Origin: Thalassiosira profunda
Taxonomy: Eukaryota > Bacillariophyta > Thalassiosirophyceae > Thalassiosirales > Thalassiosiraceae
Assembly: GCA_036939355.1 (NCBI GenBank)
Contig: JALLAP010000235.1
Span: 1-17,250 of the forward strand
Direction: 5' to 3'
DNA: 17,250 nucleotides
This document shows, in pieces, positions 1-8,263 of the stretch; the stretch's first letter is position 1, and each line of letters opens with the position of its first letter. The position numbers and the translations under genes were made by a program. Below the pieces are notes generated by a model that was given only the letters and a program-made list of their open reading frames with translations, searched no databases and was not told where the DNA came from.

Positions 1-1
1 C

Positions 2-697
2 GGAAACGACTCCGTGCTGGAAAGGCATTCCATCAACATGGGGCTGAACCTCTGCGCGGAGAATCCGGAGTTGGACTGGCTGAAGTCGTTTGCGGACGAA
101 AAGGAGCGGGAATACGTGAAGCACTTTATCGCAGAGAGCGTGTTGGCGACCGACCCGGCCAGGCATGGTGCCGTCGTGAAGGAGGCGTTGGCCTTTGTGG
201 AGAAGGGGGCTCCCTACTTTGACCAAAACGACGAGCAGCACCGTCAATTTATCGGGAAGCTCCTCCTGCACTCTGCGGATATTTTCAACCCGCTCCATTC
301 GTCGTTTGAGGTGGCGTCGGATTGGGCCATACGGGTGACCGCCGAATTCAGCCGACAGGCCGAGAAGGAGAAGGAATTGCAACTGCCCGTTACCACATTT
401 ATGGACGGGCTGGACAGCCAGCTGCACATCTGCAAGCTGCAAATAGGATTCTTTGAGTGGATGGTGAAACCGCTGTACCACACAATAGGGATTCTGTTTC
501 CCAACCTGAAGAAACTGGAGGAATGGGGCGAGAGAAACAGCGCTGGATACCAAGCGATGATCGACGAGCACGAGATGAAACAGGCGGTCCTTTCCCAAAC
601 CGAAACCGATGATCGACAATCGGAAGACAAAGGGCGGGCCGAGATGGGAGATGGCAGTGCGTACGGGAACACTGATGATGTGGGCGCTCCCTATTAG
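2..697 (+). CDS. 3',5'-cyclic-nucleotide phosphodiesterase, class I (C-terminal part)
   Basis: C-terminal end of a class I cyclic-nucleotide phosphodiesterase catalytic domain, which hydrolyses cAMP and/or cGMP. The frame is open from base 2, so the gene enters from the left edge and its true start is outside the window; the GTG at 14 is internal. Visible family blocks: GNDSVLE at the very start, then HSADIFNP (His and Asp of the PDE metal site, followed by the NP turn), and LQIGFFEWMVKPLY, which carries the invariant purine-binding Gln. The upstream HDxxHxGxTN metal motif lies off the window. After the domain comes a hydrophilic tail of about 45 residues ending GAPY. Substrate preference cannot be read from this fragment. 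The gene converges on the rhomboid-like gene with a 135-nt spacer. Confidence 0.9.
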   Translation, partial: GNDSVLERHSINMGLNLCAENPELDWLKSFADEKEREYVKHFIAESVLATDPARHGAVVKEALAFVEKGAPYFDQNDEQHRQFIGKLLLHSADIFNPLHSSFEVASDWAIRVTAEFSRQAEKEKELQLPVTTFMDGLDSQLHICKLQIGFFEWMVKPLYHTIGILFPNLKKLEEWGERNSAGYQAMIDEHEMKQAVLSQTETDDRQSEDKGRAEMGDGSAYGNTDDVGAPY

Positions 698-789
698 TTA
701 GGCAGTTGTGGAGGTCCCATCATTACTTGCAAGAGTATGTGTCATGTAAAATTAATACTGGATTGGTTACCTTGGATCAATGAATTATG

Positions 790-799
790 TACCTAGGTA
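790..799. repeat. 10-bp perfect palindrome in convergent 3' spacer
   Basis: TACCTAGGTA is a perfect palindrome inside the AT-rich spacer (698-832) between the convergent phosphodiesterase and rhomboid-like genes. The spacer also contains AATTAATA-like A/T stretches that could serve 3'-end formation. No function can be assigned. Confidence 0.3.
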
Positions 800-832
800 T
801 CGATTTACAAACGTATCATCATAGAAATCCTC

Positions 833-1852
833 TCACACTCCCTGCTCCGCCTCTTCGGCCTGCTGCTGCCTCCGCCTTTCGGCAGCTCGCTCCAGCAACG
901 CCGCCCTTTCCTCTGGCGTTTTTGCGGATTTCTTTCCTCTGGACAATAGACCTCCCTGCGAAGAACTGCCGCCAAGAGATCTCCCTCCCGACGATGGGAA
1001 GGAGGGCGTAGATGAAGCCGGATCGGCGGGAGCACGGACAGGCGCGGGCCCTCCCCCATCGTTCCCCCCGCCTCCGCCGCTTCCAATCTGCCACGCATTG
1101 GGCCCGCTGGCCGAGCCTATCGTCACAAAGCCCGCTCGTTGCACAAATCCGCTCAAGCATCCTCCCTGATCCCGGTTTTCCCATTTCCGCACCGTTTCCA
1201 CCTTCACCTTCCACCGATCCATCTTCCCCTTGCCGTACGCGTAGCCCACGGCCACCCCCAGGACGTACGCCAGTTTAATCCCCGCGAACATGCTGAACAG
1301 CGCCAGCAGCACCAGTGGATAGTACAGCACGGGCACCTCCAAGAAGAAGAGGCGGCGCTTCATTTCCGGAGGCGCCTCGGAGCATTCCACCGCGATGATG
1401 CCCAAGAGAACCGTCCATATCCCCATGCTGGCGGAGGCGAGGTAGCTCTCGCTGTTCGTCAATCCCCACAACAAGATGGAGAGGACGAGAAACAGTACAT
1501 TGGTCGCGATGGTCAGCGTGAAGAACAGCACCGCGAACATGGAGCTGCCCATCGACTGCTCCAGTTTGACGGCATGGTTCATGAAGGCGTAGAACGCGAA
1601 GAAGAGGCTGAGCGCGTCGCTGCAGATCAGGGGACTAGTGAGGATGCGGTACAGCTGGAATTTGAAGACGGTGTATATGGGAATGTTGGCCAGGAGGTAG
1701 GCGGGGCTGAAGACGAAGCTAAAGGCGAAGGACACGACGATGGAGTTGAGGACGTAGCGCGTGATGAGGGGGGTGTCGCGCTGGTAGCCCTCGAGGGCAG
1801 TTGCCACCGGGTTCGGCTGCGGCGGCCCGCCGCTGGCGCCGTCGCGGGGCAT
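833..1852 (-). CDS. Rhomboid-superfamily membrane protein, UBAC2/derlin-like, probable pseudoprotease
   Basis: 339-residue multi-spanning membrane protein. Hydrophobic segments lie at about 30-60, 75-95, 104-130, 138-156, 172-193 and 194-208. The LEQSMGSSMF block (97-106) matches the rhomboid E..xGSxxF signature after the second segment. The serine-protease site looks degraded: where active rhomboids have GxSG there is SASM (140-143), and the position of the sixth-helix histidine appears to be Tyr196 (AYVLGVAVGY). The C-terminal third is Gly/Ser/Pro-rich and cytosolic in character, ending in an R/A/E/Q helix (314-331) that resembles a p97/VCP-interacting motif. By family knowledge (derlins, UBAC2, TMEM115), a role in ER protein quality control or Golgi membrane traffic is likely; this is inference. 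The start has good context (ACAATG) and the promoter is shared with the TauE/SafE gene. Confidence 0.72.
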   Translation of the reverse strand: MPRDGASGGPPQPNPVATALEGYQRDTPLITRYVLNSIVVSFAFSFVFSPAYLLANIPIYTVFKFQLYRILTSPLICSDALSLFFAFYAFMNHAVKLEQSMGSSMFAVLFFTLTIATNVLFLVLSILLWGLTNSESYLASASMGIWTVLLGIIAVECSEAPPEMKRRLFFLEVPVLYYPLVLLALFSMFAGIKLAYVLGVAVGYAYGKGKMDRWKVKVETVRKWENRDQGGCLSGFVQRAGFVTIGSASGPNAWQIGSGGGGGNDGGGPAPVRAPADPASSTPSFPSSGGRSLGGSSSQGGLLSRGKKSAKTPEERAALLERAAERRRQQQAEEAEQGV

Positions 1853-2078
1853 TGTGCAAGCGCGGGTGAGGGCGAGGGCGGCGGTAGGGCCGGCTGCGTG
1901 GCTGTTGAGGTGTGGGTCGGTGTGGGAGGGGCGGGCGCGGCCGCTGCTCTCTAGTGGTTATCCACCCAAACCTAAACGAACCCTTTAACCACTAGAACAC
2001 GCGTCTCCTCGACGACAAACCAAGGCGCGGCGCACGTGCACATGTTGGCCCATAATCTCCTCATAGCGGCGACAATCG
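1853..2078. promoter_or_regulatory. Divergent promoter, rhomboid-like / TauE-SafE genes
   Basis: A 226-nt spacer between two head-to-head genes, so it must hold both core promoters. It contains a perfect 11-bp inverted repeat (1950-1960 and 1986-1996) around a C/A-rich centre, and an E-box/G-box core CACGTG at 2033-2038, 40 nt before the transporter ATG. There is no obvious TATA box. Confidence 0.6.
1950..1996. repeat. 11-bp inverted repeat with 25-nt spacer
   Basis: TCTAGTGGTTA at 1950-1960 and its exact reverse complement TAACCACTAGA at 1986-1996. The intervening 25 nt are purine-poor on this strand (CCACCCAAACCTAAACGAACCC). It sits near the middle of a divergent promoter, so it could be a dyad transcription-factor site serving both genes. 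The arms are exact; the function is inferred. Confidence 0.55.
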
Positions 2079-3941
2079 ATGGCGTCCCCCGGTAACAGCA
2101 GTGGCAGTGGCGGCGCCTCTCGGTGCCGCATCGCTGGCGCACTAGTTGCCGCTGCAGCCCTCGCCTTCTCCGCGGCTGCCATTTGCAACTCGTTCTTTAT
2201 GTCATCCGGCGATGGTCGAGGTCGAGGTCTTGCCGCCATGGAAGCGGTGGATGCGGTCGCGACGGTGCGCCTGAATTTGCCGCGGATATATGCCGATGAT
2301 GCGACGGCGATTGCAAATGAGGCGGGCCTCCTCTCCCTCGGCAACACCACCTCCATCATTAACAATCACCCCTCGGACCATGACTCCCTCATCCCCTTGC
2401 AACCTTCAGACGTCGTGGGCTTTCTCCTCGCCGCGCTCGGACTCATCATCGCCGCCGGCGGAGGCATCGGCGGTGGTGGTATTTTGGTACCTATTTTTAT
2501 ACTCGTGCTGGGCTTCATGCCCAAGCACGCCATCCCGTTGAGCAACGTGACGGTCTTCGGGGGCGCCATCGCCAACACCTTGCGGAATGCGAGGAAGCGC
2601 CATCCGCTGGCCGATCGACCCCTCATCGACTGGGACTTGATACTGGTGATGGAGCCCCCGACTCTTGCAGGGGCTCTGGTCGGGGCCAACCTCAACAAAA
2701 TATTACCGGAAACGGTGATTGCCGTCATGCTGGTACTATTGCTCGGGTTCACGGCGTATAGCACACTCAAAAAGGCACGCAAAATGTACGCAAAGGAGAC
2801 GGAAGAGATCAAGCGGCAGAATGTGGGGACGAGGACATTGGCCGTGGACTCCAACACGATGATTTCGGAGTCCAAGCTCGAGAATAGGGGCCATGAATAT
2901 CTTTTATTGCACGACGACGAAGACTCGACGAGCGACGAGGATTTGGAGAGCAACAGCGCCCACAACCTCTCAGGGCTGTCGCTACACGGGATTTGTGACA
3001 GTCACCATCCTCTGCCGCTGCGGCACCATACGAGCAGCCTCAGCAGCGTGCGGCTTGACGACGACGCGGAAGAGCTGGAAGATGACTACGAGGACCACAT
3101 CAGCGACGGCCTGCCGGAATTCAGCAACCCCCTCAGCCAAGAGGACATCCTCGAGGAGGAACGACATCCGAGGCGACGAAACGTCCTTCTCATTGTCACC
3201 CTCTTCCTCGTAGTATTATTGATCAACATTCTCAAGGGCGGGGGCGGCTTTGCATCTCCCATTGGCATCGAGTGCGGCTCGGCCGCCTTCTGGTCGGCCC
3301 AGGCCCTCTTGCTAGTTTGGGTGCTGTGCATTTCGTTCATTGGGCGACGGTTCTTGCTGAAAGATGCCAAACGCAAAGCAGATGCAGGATACCATTACCT
3401 CGACGACGACATCCGATGGGACAGCCGCTCCACAGTTATCTATCCGCTAATCAGCACTCTTGCCGGGTTCTGCGCGGGCATGTTCGGAATCGGCGGTGGG
3501 ATTATAAAAGGACCGCTGATGCTAGCAATGGGAGTGCATCCTGCAGTGGCGAGCGCAACCAGCGCGTGCATGATCTTCTTTACGAGGTGAGATGGCCTTT
3601 CGTTGCATCTCTGCCTTTGCCAACCGCGCTCATGTCACTTGATCTTCTTCACCAGCTTTACCGCAACAACGACCTTTTCTGTGTATGGTTTGATGGTGAC
3701 CGATTATGCCGTGGTGGGCGCCATCTTGGGCTTCAGCGCGACGCTATTGGGACAGACGGTCATGTCGCGGATACTCAAGAAGAGCAAACGAAATTCGTAC
3801 ATTGCCTTTTCGATAGGTTTCGTGGTGCTGTTGTCGGCGGTGCTCATGGCGTTGGAATCGGTGCTGCACCTGGTGTCGAGCGAGGAGAACGACGAGTTTG
3901 GGGGCATCTGCAGCGGCCACTTGAATGGGCCCAATGCCTGA
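2079..3941 (+). CDS. TauE/SafE family transporter (two exons)
   Basis: Exons 2079-3586 and 3656-3941 join to a 597-residue protein. TauE/SafE proteins are membrane anion carriers linked to export of sulfite and related sulfonates in bacteria; eukaryotic members are less defined, so the substrate is not predicted. A signal-anchor-like hydrophobic stretch (about 17-40) precedes a lumenal/extracellular segment. The first repeat begins at about 112 with glycine-rich GGGIGGGGILVP (128-138) and SNVTVFGGAIANTLRN. The second repeat carries GFCAGMFGIGGGIIKGP, and across the splice ACMIFFTSFTATTTF, matching the family's conserved block. Between the halves is an acidic and His-containing hydrophilic loop (about 240-362). 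An alternative in-frame ATG with strong context is at 2238 (Met54), but it would lose the signal anchor. The gene converges on LRR gene A. Confidence 0.9.
3587..3655 (+). other. Intron of TauE/SafE gene (69 nt)
   Basis: The donor is AG|GTGAGA and the acceptor TTCTTCACCAG|C. Splicing joins AG+C into a Ser codon and restores the conserved family block; unspliced, a stop occurs at 3588-3590. Phase 2. Confidence 0.92.
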
Positions 3942-4035
3942 CGAGTGCAATCGGAGCTGCGGCAAGAAGTGCTACCATTACTGTACTGTACAAAGACGTA
4001 CAAATAACACCGTGCAATAATACGAGGACAAGAAG

Positions 4036-5547
4036 TCACCCGCCGAGCCTCGCCACGATGGACTTCTTCCACTCCCGGGCATCCCTCTTGCGCTGCTCCA
4101 ACTCCTGTTGTTTCATCTCTAGCTTCAATCGCTCTTGTGCAAGCTTCAGCTGCTCCTCTTCGATCGCAGCCTCGTCAGATTCGGCCTCGTCAAGCTGGCC
4201 TCTCAGACGAGACTCCACATAAACCAGCGGCATTCCTCGAACGAACTGGTAGATTGCAGACGACTTCATCAGGTGGATGCCGCGTTGAGTTGCATCTTTT
4301 TGTACGGAAGGCACGGAGATTGATTGAGCTCGTTCAAACCAGTCGACGGCAAGTGCCAGGACCTTGAAGTCCCATTCGAAGAAAGGCTGCATGTCCAAAT
4401 CCTGGTGGAGCGCGAGGATCTTAATCATCGCAATTTCCTTCTTACTCGCCTTTTCCCGATTCATGGCGAGTAAAGATTGAACCTGAGAAGGTATTGGGGA
4501 GGTGGGGTAGATGTTCTGCAACGTGTGGTTGGACAGGTAAGTTTTGTTGACACTGGAAGTATCGCAGAGAACTTTGGAGATTTCCGCCCAGCACTGCCCA
4601 GTGAAGTTGTTTGGGGTGCAACCAATTTCCAAACGCTGAAGAGACTGATTGTGGGCCAGCCCAGAAACCAACGCCACTACGTCCTCGTCTCTGAATGGAT
4701 GCTGGCTCATGCGCAGCTCCTGGAGAGCACAGCTTTGACTTTCCAGGTGTGACGAGAGCTCTGCCCACCCTTTGGCCGAAATTGAGGCATTCCTAGACAA
4801 ATATAGGCCACTGAGCTTCTTGCACTTTGGCAGGGCCTGCACCAAAGACTCAATTGCGTCATCATCGAGATCAGTGTTGCCAAGGGACAGAGATTCCACA
4901 TTGGCGGTAGAAAATTGGAGGAGCGTCGTCAGCGCTTTGAATCCATTTCGTCCAATGTTGTTTTCACTCAATCCCAGATGTTTCAGCTTGGGATGCATGC
5001 TCAAAGCGACAGCGATATCCGCAAATTGCTCCCCATTGATTCCGCATTGACGCAATGTTACATTTTTCAATGAACTTTTCGTGCAACCCCCCAAAGCCAG
5101 CGAGAGTTGCCTGCATCCTTCACCCCCAAAAATGCATTCTTCTGCAGTGAAATGAGTAAGATTGTGGTTGTCTCTAAAGAAAGGACCCAGCATCCTGAAC
5201 AAGTCGCCCCCCTCGATGCCAGAGAGCTCCAGGTGCCGGATAGATTTGTGTCTGTTGACGCCTTTACAGAAGGGCTCAATCACAGAGAAATCATCCACGG
5301 GCACCAGGGACAAATGTGTGATGCAGGTATTTTTCCCAACGAAATATCCGAGCCATCCCATCTCGCGAGCATTAGTTTGGCAATAATCGTATTCATCACG
5401 GTCCTCCTGGCTGGCGAGGTACAGCGTGGTGTTCAAGGGGTCATTATTCATGATCCTGTGAAGGATTCTAGCGTTCATAAAGTCGGAGGCGATTTCCTCC
5501 GCTTTGACGCTGCCCGCGAGGGCGTCGTAGTTGACAAATCCGTCCAT
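4036..5547 (-). CDS. Leucine-rich-repeat protein A (RNase-inhibitor-like LRR)
   Basis: 503 residues from the chosen start at 5547. The N-terminus (MDG..NYDALAGS.KAEEIAS) is shared with LRR protein B, and upstream residues are not, so I prefer this ATG (ATCATGGA context, as in B). The frame stays open to an earlier ATG at 5694, which would add 49 residues. A central run of RNase-inhibitor-type repeats (LKHLGLSENNIGRNGFKALTTLL and neighbours) spans about 80-330. It is followed by a module with DLDMQPFFEWDFK and YQFVRGMPLVYVESRLR, then a C-terminal charged coiled coil rich in E, K, L and Q. LRRs of this type bind proteins; the partner is unknown. I see no transmembrane segment, signal peptide, NACHT or kinase domain. 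Confidence 0.85.
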   Translation of the reverse strand: MDGFVNYDALAGSVKAEEIASDFMNARILHRIMNNDPLNTTLYLASQEDRDEYDYCQTNAREMGWLGYFVGKNTCITHLSLVPVDDFSVIEPFCKGVNRHKSIRHLELSGIEGGDLFRMLGPFFRDNHNLTHFTAEECIFGGEGCRQLSLALGGCTKSSLKNVTLRQCGINGEQFADIAVALSMHPKLKHLGLSENNIGRNGFKALTTLLQFSTANVESLSLGNTDLDDDAIESLVQALPKCKKLSGLYLSRNASISAKGWAELSSHLESQSCALQELRMSQHPFRDEDVVALVSGLAHNQSLQRLEIGCTPNNFTGQCWAEISKVLCDTSSVNKTYLSNHTLQNIYPTSPIPSQVQSLLAMNREKASKKEIAMIKILALHQDLDMQPFFEWDFKVLALAVDWFERAQSISVPSVQKDATQRGIHLMKSSAIYQFVRGMPLVYVESRLRGQLDEAESDEAAIEEEQLKLAQERLKLEMKQQELEQRKRDAREWKKSIVARLGG

Positions 5548-5816
5548 GATCCGTCGACGAAACCCGCAGAGGTGATAAGAGACCGGATCCTCAGACCCTT
5601 GGAAGGCCGCCAGGTGGCACTGCAGCTGACCAAGCCGCCGGTGGACCACGAGGTTGAGCTTTGCTCCTCTGCTTTTGCTGCTGTCGCCTGTCATTTATTT
5701 AGCGGGGACACATCGACTTGCCCCCCAAAAATCTCCACCACCAAAAAATCCGGACCGAGGTGCGAGATCGACCCCGCGCCGGCCTCGACCCCGACCCCCC
5801 AGGCTACCTCTCGACC
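5548..5816. promoter_or_regulatory. Divergent promoter, LRR gene A / SRRM2-like gene
   Basis: 269 nt between head-to-head starts. The 16-mer GAGATTTTTGGGGGGC (minus strand, 5735-5720) recurs exactly upstream of LRR gene B at 7952-7967, and GTGGTCCAC (minus strand, 5649-5641) recurs at 8020-8028 in the same order and orientation relative to the LRR gene. CCACCACCAAAAAATCC (5735-5751) lies 65 nt before the SRRM2-like ATG. No TATA box was recognised. Confidence 0.5.
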
Positions 5817-7835
5817 ATGTACAACGGCATCGGCCTCTCCTCCGTCCGGGGCACGGCCACCTCCGGCCACGTCCAATACAACGCCGGGCACGTCCGCAAT
5901 TCCTCCCGCCGCCACCGCACGTGGCGCAACGCCAACGACGGCCGGGATGGCAATCGTGGGCGCGGGTTTGGACGGGGTGGCAGGGGTGGCAACGAGTCCA
6001 AGATGCCCCTGCTGACGAGCGAGGCGCTGAAGGAGGGGGCGAACGAATTGGCATTGCACGAGCGGAAGCGCAGGTTGGAAGTTAGATTGCTGGAGCTGCG
6101 GGACCGCCTCGAGGGGCGGGGAATGAAGGACGAAGATATTGACAAGGAGGTGGACGGGGAGCGGAAGCGGACGCTGGAGGGGTGGGCGCGGCAGGAGGAG
6201 GAGCGGAAGAGGCGGATTGCCGAGAGGGAGGCGCGGGAGCAGGGGGGAGAAGGAGAGGGGGGTGTGAAATTGATCACCGAGGGCGGGGAGGCAAAGGAGG
6301 GAGAGCATAAAGCTGAGGGGGGAGACCAGCCCCCAGCTGCAGAAGACAATCAAGAAAAGGATGGAGGGCCGCAGCCGCCGCAACCTCAGCAGAGGCGGTG
6401 GGACAATCCCCCGCGCCGCGAGTGGGACCGCCGTGGCCGGGGAGGGCGCCACGACCGCCCCCCGCAGCCCCGGGGGCGCGGGGGAAACAACGCCCAGGCC
6501 CAGCAAGCGTTCCAACACGAGCGCAACGCCCGCCTCCGCGACGCCTTTGGCATTAACGAGGAAAAGCACACGGAGGGACGGGCGTTCGACAGGGAATACC
6601 AGGAGGCCAAGAAGGCGGAGAAGCAGAAGGAAGTGGAGAAGAGGGAGAAGGCGGCTAGGAAGGCCGAACGGGCGAAGGTGCGGGAGGGGAGGAAGAAGGA
6701 CAAGGAGAGAAAACGGGAGGAGCGGCGGAAGGGCGGGGACAAGAAGAGGGATAGGAGGGGGCGGAGAGCGTCGAGCGGCAGTTCTAGCGGGAGCTCGCGG
6801 TCGTACAGCTCCGATTCTCGGTCTTACAGCAGCAGTTCGGGGAGCAGCCGATCTTACTCGTCCTCTTCTTACTCGAGCGACAGTCGCGGTCGTGGAAGAT
6901 CGCGTCGGGATAGAGGACGCAGAGGAAGGAGCTATTCGTCATCCAGTGGAAGCAGCAGCGGTAGCTACTCGTCCCGCTCTCGCTCCCGGTCCGACAGCCG
7001 GGACCGCAAGAAGCGGGGGAAGGCGAGGGGGAAGAAAGGGAGGGACGAGCCCCCCATCAAGGAGATTCGCACCAGCCGGAGCAAGTCCCCCGCGGGCAAG
7101 AAGAAGGCGAGGGGACGCTCGAGGAGCGGGAGTCGGAGCCGGAGTGCGTCCAGGTCTCGATCGCCTCCGGCAAAGAAGGAGGCGCCAAAGGACGCTTCGC
7201 CTCCCACCGCGAAGAGGAACGGGGACATCCACCCGGACAGCCGGCCCACCAGCCCCGGGGCGCCGTCGCCCCCTGTGCCTCCCCCGTCGTCGAACACTAA
7301 CTCGAGCGACGACGGCGGCAAGCGGAAACTGGAGGGGATTGCGGCGGGGGAAGGGGTGGTCGTGCAGAAGAAGCGGCAGAGCCGGTGGGACCAGAAGAAG
7401 GACGATGCTGGCGAGGCGACGAAGAAGGATGAGGGCGAAGCAGCGAAGAAGGCCCCTGGGGGGAGGTGGGGCAAGAAGAAGTCGCCCTCGCACACTGGGG
7501 AGGAAGCTCGGGACCGCAAACTGAAGAGCGCGTCGCCCGACGCAAAGGGCGGCCGGCGCGGCTGGGGACGATCGCGCTCGCGCAGCCCCCGCGGAAGCCG
7601 AAGCGGCAGCAGCAGCAGCGGAAGCTACAGCCGCAGTCGGAGCAGCAGCAGTAGCCGGTCTCGGTCTCGTTCGGATTCGCCTCGGGGCAAGGGGAGTAAG
7701 AAGAGAGACCGCTCGGCGTCGCCTCCCTCGCGGGCCAAGGGGAGGGGCGGCAAGCGCCGCAGGAGCCGGTCGTATTCGAGCAGCAGTAGTCGGAGCCGGA
7801 GCCCCAGTGGCGGTCGAGGGGATAGGAAGAAATGA
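5817..7835 (+). CDS. SRRM2/Cwc21-type SR-rich spliceosome protein
   Basis: 672 residues. SRRM2 (human) and Cwc21 (yeast) sit near the spliceosome catalytic centre and contact Prp8/Snu114. The start is placed at the ATG of MYNGIGLSSVRGTATSGHVQ because that block is the family's invariant N-terminus (context ACCATG); an in-frame ATG at 5718 would add 33 unrelated residues. A cwf21 helix follows (about 77-121: HERKRRLEVRLLELRDRLEG), then a second family block, ERNARLRDAFGINEE (starting about 233). Long RS/RSS stretches make up much of the remainder. Two tryptophan motifs resemble U2AF-homology ligand motifs: RRWDN at W195 and KKRQSRWDQ at W524. Nuclear localisation is expected. GC and codon use are skewed by the Arg/Ser/Gly repeats. 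Confidence 0.9.
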   Translation: MYNGIGLSSVRGTATSGHVQYNAGHVRNSSRRHRTWRNANDGRDGNRGRGFGRGGRGGNESKMPLLTSEALKEGANELALHERKRRLEVRLLELRDRLEGRGMKDEDIDKEVDGERKRTLEGWARQEEERKRRIAEREAREQGGEGEGGVKLITEGGEAKEGEHKAEGGDQPPAAEDNQEKDGGPQPPQPQQRRWDNPPRREWDRRGRGGRHDRPPQPRGRGGNNAQAQQAFQHERNARLRDAFGINEEKHTEGRAFDREYQEAKKAEKQKEVEKREKAARKAERAKVREGRKKDKERKREERRKGGDKKRDRRGRRASSGSSSGSSRSYSSDSRSYSSSSGSSRSYSSSSYSSDSRGRGRSRRDRGRRGRSYSSSSGSSSGSYSSRSRSRSDSRDRKKRGKARGKKGRDEPPIKEIRTSRSKSPAGKKKARGRSRSGSRSRSASRSRSPPAKKEAPKDASPPTAKRNGDIHPDSRPTSPGAPSPPVPPPSSNTNSSDDGGKRKLEGIAAGEGVVVQKKRQSRWDQKKDDAGEATKKDEGEAAKKAPGGRWGKKKSPSHTGEEARDRKLKSASPDAKGGRRGWGRSRSRSPRGSRSGSSSSGSYSRSRSSSSSRSRSRSDSPRGKGSKKRDRSASPPSRAKGRGGKRRRSRSYSSSSSRSRSPSGGRGDRKK

Positions 7836-8263
7836 GTCTTGTGTTTGTTTGCAGAGGATTTGACAGGCGTAATGTCTTAGAGCACCCAAAGTTTAGCCTT
7901 TGCTGCGTCTTTGTTCCTCCTGCAGGTTCTTCTCTTCGATGAGGAGCTGCTGAGATTTTTGGGGGGCGTGCCCCCCCCCGCCTCTGTCATTATTTTTCCC
8001 AGTGTTTGCCGGTGGCCGGGTGGTCCACTTCCTCTTCCTCCGTCTCCTCCGGCGGCGGTCCTTTGGTCCACGTGCTGGGCGGCCTCCTCATCTCCTCCAG
8101 TCACTTCCTCCTCACGAAGTCCGCCCGCTCGCTGGATCGGCTCTGCCAGTCTCTTCGTCCCAGACAAAACATCAAGAGGTGCACCAAAGGGGGCACACAC
8201 ATCTACAGCTGGGTTTCCAAACGGTGGGCCTCTCTTCCAGCTCTCCCATTCAAGGGATATATC
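7836..8263 (+). promoter_or_regulatory. Intergenic region / 5' flank of LRR gene B
   Basis: 428 nt between the SRRM2-like stop and the LRR B start. It holds the 3' end of the SRRM2-like transcript and the promoter/5' UTR of LRR B. It contains GAGATTTTTGGGGGGC (7952-7967) and GTGGTCCAC (8020-8028), both shared with the LRR A flank, a G/C hairpin at 7961-7976, and CACGTG at 8069-8074. Most of the stretch is strongly pyrimidine-rich. A good acceptor-like site (polypyrimidine then CTGCAG, to about 7925) means a 5'-UTR intron cannot be excluded. The frame of LRR B stays open back to an ATG at 8006, but the predicted extension does not resemble that of LRR A. Confidence 0.5.
7961..7976 (+). repeat. 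G6C/GC6 hairpin
   Basis: GGGGGGC, two-base spacer GT, GCCCCCC: seven perfect G:C pairs, followed by three more C. In RNA the two-base spacer would force the inner pair(s) open, giving a slightly larger loop. It overlaps the 16-mer shared with LRR A, but the complementary C-run exists only here. Confidence 0.5.

Noticed and set aside
1139..1954. 271-codon open frame on the plus strand
   Set aside because: It lies antisense to the rhomboid-like gene; no recognisable domain, and the composition mirrors the GC-rich opposite strand.
1961..1990. Telomere-like or telo-box string (AAACCTAAACGAACCC)
   Set aside because: No exact AAACCCTAA unit and no tandem repetition, so not a telomeric remnant.
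3272..4222. 316-codon plus-strand frame across the TauE/SafE end
   Set aside because: Out of frame with the conserved transporter exons, spans their intron and runs into the antisense of LRR A; no family signal.
5107..6015. 302-codon plus-strand frame
   Set aside because: Antisense to LRR A then overlapping the SRRM2-like gene in the wrong frame.
6361..7524. 387-codon plus-strand frame and long minus-strand frames (5691-6569, 6939-7889)
   Set aside because: Shadows of the Arg/Ser-rich SRRM2-like coding sequence; high GC and repeats keep several frames open.
7836..7925. Possible acceptor sites TTTGTTTGCAG and CCTCCTGCAG downstream of the SRRM2-like stop
   Set aside because: No matching donor or coding continuation found; at most a 5'-UTR intron of LRR B, which needs transcript data.
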